From: Gamsiella multidivaricata
Lineage: Eukaryota > Mortierellomycota > Mortierellomycetes > Mortierellales > Mortierellaceae
NCBI RefSeq assembly: GCF_025024155.1
Contig: NW_026251728.1
Coordinates: forward strand, 62,001 to 126,000
Length of the DNA: 64,000 nucleotides
Reading direction: 5' to 3'
In this document: positions 61,400-64,000 of the stretch, in pieces
Numbering within the stretch: position 1 is the stretch's first letter
How the letters are laid out: every line of letters begins with the position of its first letter
Notes under the pieces: model-generated
Seen by the model: the letters and a program-made list of their open reading frames with translations, nothing else
What the model was told of the DNA's origin: nothing
The model's database searches: none
Translations under genes and position numbers: made by a program

Positions 61400-64000
61400 T
61401 TATGCCTTGACCTTACGCTCCTCCACCTCCACCTCGACCGCCGCGACCCAACGCGCCAACTCGTCGGCCTTGTCAAACACCTTTCCAAAGTAAATCACCG
61501 CCTGCTCACCATCCTTCGCCGCCTTCTCCTGCTCTGCACGACGTCTTTCATGAGCCTCAATCTCCTTCTGGAACCGGTTCTGGATCTCCCAAGCATTACT
61601 CTTGAACACTCGGCGGCAGTCGCGTGCAATACGCATCGCCTCGTCATGAACAACCGTACCCTCACGGATCTGTGCGCGGAGCTTGCGGGCGGTCTTGCGA
61701 GCCAGCGCATGCTTCATATCTGCTGCAATGTACACGAGCAGACCCATTCCCGCAACAGTGACCACAGGAATGGCCCACCGGCGCACATTTGACACGCCGA
61801 CCGTGCTGGTGATATCGAACAAGCTGTGAATTAACGACTTGTAGCCAAGAGCCTTGCTCGAGAACATCGTCACCGCGCCGAGAGAGACACTGGCGACACC
61901 CAGCTTGTCCTGGATCTCAAATACGTCCGAAAACTCAAGCGCAAGCTCATCCTTTAGCTTTCCTGTCGTGATGCGAGAGGGATCAGGCTTCGTGAAGAGC
62001 GTCAACGCATCCGACTGCGCGACGGGCGCGACATCGTCGGCCAGATTATTAATGTCGTTGACTGACGATTTGGTCTTCTCCTTGGCCTCGGCCTCACAGC
62101 TCTTGACCCGGTCCACAAATAGATCCGCCATCACATAGCGAAGATCGTTCGAGTACTGCCAGACGTGCAACAGACCGTTCCAGGGAACCAGGGCCGACAC
62201 CGCGTTCTCAATGTCGTCCACAGCATTGCTCAGTTTCTCGCGCGTCATCGCGTCAATCAATGTGCAAGTCTCCTCGGCAAGACGGTCAACCTTCTCCAGC
62301 ACCATCTCTCGTCGGATCAGCGTCTCCTGGTACTCGGGCTCGCCGCGCTCCAACTGCAGACGGACCTTGGCCAGCTCATCTGCTGCCATCTGACGGTTTG
62401 ACTCTGAAAGAATGCTGACATCGCTCAGGATGTTCTCGAGGTAGACCTTGGCTGGCGCCAACTTGGACTTGCAGCGCTTCTCGAGCACGAACGAGCGCAG
62501 GCACTCCTCGAGTCTCAAAAAGTCCGCAGGAAGCTCTCCGCCCTGGATGATTTCGGGCAGACACGATCCAGCAGAGACAAAGTGCACGAGCTCATCCGCG
62601 TCCTCGTAGGTCTTGGCGGAGAGCTGCTTGATCTGGTCGAGGATGACGCGCTTGCAGCGCTCCTTGTCACGGATCGAGTCGAATCGGTTGACGACGATGA
62701 AGATATGGGTCTTTTCGTTGGCGGCATTCCAGAGGAACTCCTTGCCCTGTAGAGTCGCGTTTTCAGTGCAAATGTCAGGAATGTGAGTGAGATGTTTCTC
62801 TTCAGCGATGTTTTTGTACCACCAACAAACAAATCGAGGACAGAATACAGGTTTTGCTCATAGCAAACAAGATCCCCTCCCCGACAAAGTCATAGGCCCA
62901 GTTCCCATGAAAAAATACAAATGAAATGTACACATGCCAACAACGCACACACACACACGCACAACACACACAACAGACAACATAAAATGGTGACATCAGT
63001 TATATGACAGAGGAGCAGCAGATGCGGATGATGAGCTAAAGTGGAGAAATGCAGTGATGACCACCCCCACCCCCCCAACCCACATGGTGAGAAAGTATGA
63101 CTAAGACTGACCCACTGGCCACTTCCCCCGCTCGAAAATATAATTTTGTTGTATGCAGGCTTAATTGCTGACCCTGCCCACGCGAGATTGATCAGCCAGG
63201 TACCGAAAATAAAATAAAAAAACCAGCAAGCAAACCAGGGCATATACAACCCCACCATACAGAAATACTCTTTCCCGCTCATTCAATCAATCAATGAACC
63301 AATATAAAACAAAAAACAATAAACAATTCACTTACAGAGAGAGTAAAGTGATTCTCGGCAGAGACGACAAACACAACAACATCAATCTCTTGCTGGCGAG
63401 CAAACAACGCCGTGGTCTTGACAGAGTCGCGGTTCAGACCGGGCGAGTCGATCAGCGCAATGTCGACGACGCCGTTATGGAGGAGTGAGTCATTGACCAG
63501 ACGACGATCAGTGCAGTAGACCTTGAGCTGCGCATAGTCTTCGTAACCGTCAATCACATCGTTCATGAACTTCTCCAGATGACGCATGTCCACGACAGTG
63601 AAGGTGTTGGGATCCTCGCGGTTATAGGTCGAGGGGTTCTTGATGGCATGAACGGCCTCCTGACCCTCATTCTCCTGAGCATCGAGGACCTCGCAAAACA
63701 GCGAGGTGCAGGGTTGCTGATCGATGGGAAGGATGGTGCGCTGCATCAGAGCATTGACCAGGGTTGATTTACCGGCGTTCAGATCACCCGTGATCAGAAC
63801 CTTGGAGCTCTTGTCCGAGACACGCTGGTAGAGGTTGTCGAGATGCTTGACGCTCTGCTGAATACGACCGTCCAGGAGGTGTGCAATGGTGTTGCGCTCC
63901 AATCCTCGGAGCAGGGCATCATTGCCTGTTGCATAGTTGCCAACCTTCAAGTCCAGCTTGAGCACATTCAGCTCCAACAGACGACCAACAGCGGGAGTCT
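61400..64000 (-). CDS. fzo1: Mitofusin Fzo1 (5' part outside window)
   Basis: Two exons are visible: from the window edge (64000, still open) to 63336, and 62746-61400, about 670 residues. This dynamin-related GTPase tethers and fuses outer mitochondrial membranes. The GTPase domain shows G1 GDLNAGKST, G2-region PCTSLFCEV, G3 DSPG and G4 NRFD (after the intron). Heptad-rich helical parts follow, then the membrane region near RRWAIPVVTVAGMGLLVYIA with flanking basics, and a C-terminal coiled coil (HERRRAEQEKAAKDGEQ onwards). Yeast Fzo1 is 855 residues, so roughly the first 150-200 residues (an extra N-terminal coiled coil) lie beyond the edge. The intron is 589 nt, long for this genome, and contains a CA-rich microsatellite (about 62944-62972). 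Confidence 0.95.

Overview
This window is nuclear DNA from a filamentous fungus. Genes are split by short GT-AG introns (mostly 60-130 nt), polyadenylation-type AATAAA motifs are present, and there are no operons or Shine-Dalgarno sites. The best taxonomic guess is Mortierellomycotina (Mortierella or a relative): the decayed F-box gene carries an N-terminal segment that I associate with the expanded, lineage-specific families of those fungi. This is inference, not a database result.

Layout: a Q-rich tetraspan-like membrane protein (2.2-3.2 kb, +); a decayed F-box/leucine-rich gene and a more decayed tandem copy (4.3-6.7 kb, -); the mitochondrial disaggregase Hsp78 (7.0-10.4 kb, -); a PH-domain protein (10.8-12.9 kb, -); a spliced transcription unit whose introns carry six predicted box C/D snoRNAs (14.1-16.7 kb, +); an ABCC-type transporter (17.0-21.9 kb, +); a DUF4112 protein (22.7-23.7 kb, +); the DNA-protein crosslink protease Spartan (24.1-26.0 kb, -); ribosomal protein uL22/Rpl17 (26.7-27.9 kb, +); a short/branched-chain acyl-CoA dehydrogenase (28.2-30.1 kb, -); a mitochondrial carrier of the Oac1/SLC25A34-35 type (31.7-34.1 kb, +); an LYR-motif protein (34.9-35.5 kb, -) head-to-head with the SWR1-complex subunit Swc5 (35.7-36.9 kb, +); an FAD-monooxygenase pseudogene (37.2-39.1 kb, -); the COPII cargo receptor Erv41 (39.5-41.1 kb, +); a 13-exon TRP-like ion channel (43.3-49.2 kb, +); a Vip1-type RRM protein (50.1-51.8 kb, -); a CDP-alcohol phosphotransferase of the choline/ethanolamine type (53.4-56.0 kb, -); a mucin-like single-pass membrane protein (59.1-60.4 kb, +); and the mitofusin Fzo1, cut by the right edge (61.4 kb to the end, -).

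Most genes are conserved housekeeping functions. Mitochondrial biology is well represented (Hsp78, acyl-CoA dehydrogenase, carrier, LYR protein, Fzo1), but the genes are independently transcribed and I infer no cluster. Exon junctions below were assigned by reading splice sites and requiring reading-phase closure; every multi-exon CDS listed closes in frame from start to stop, or to the window edge.

The most interesting region is 14.1-16.7 kb. It holds several predicted C/D snoRNAs with paired ends, C and D boxes and, in two cases, convincing antisense matches to universally conserved 18S rRNA at the correct distance from box D. Two of the snoRNAs are recent duplicates with near-identical bodies but unrelated closing stems.
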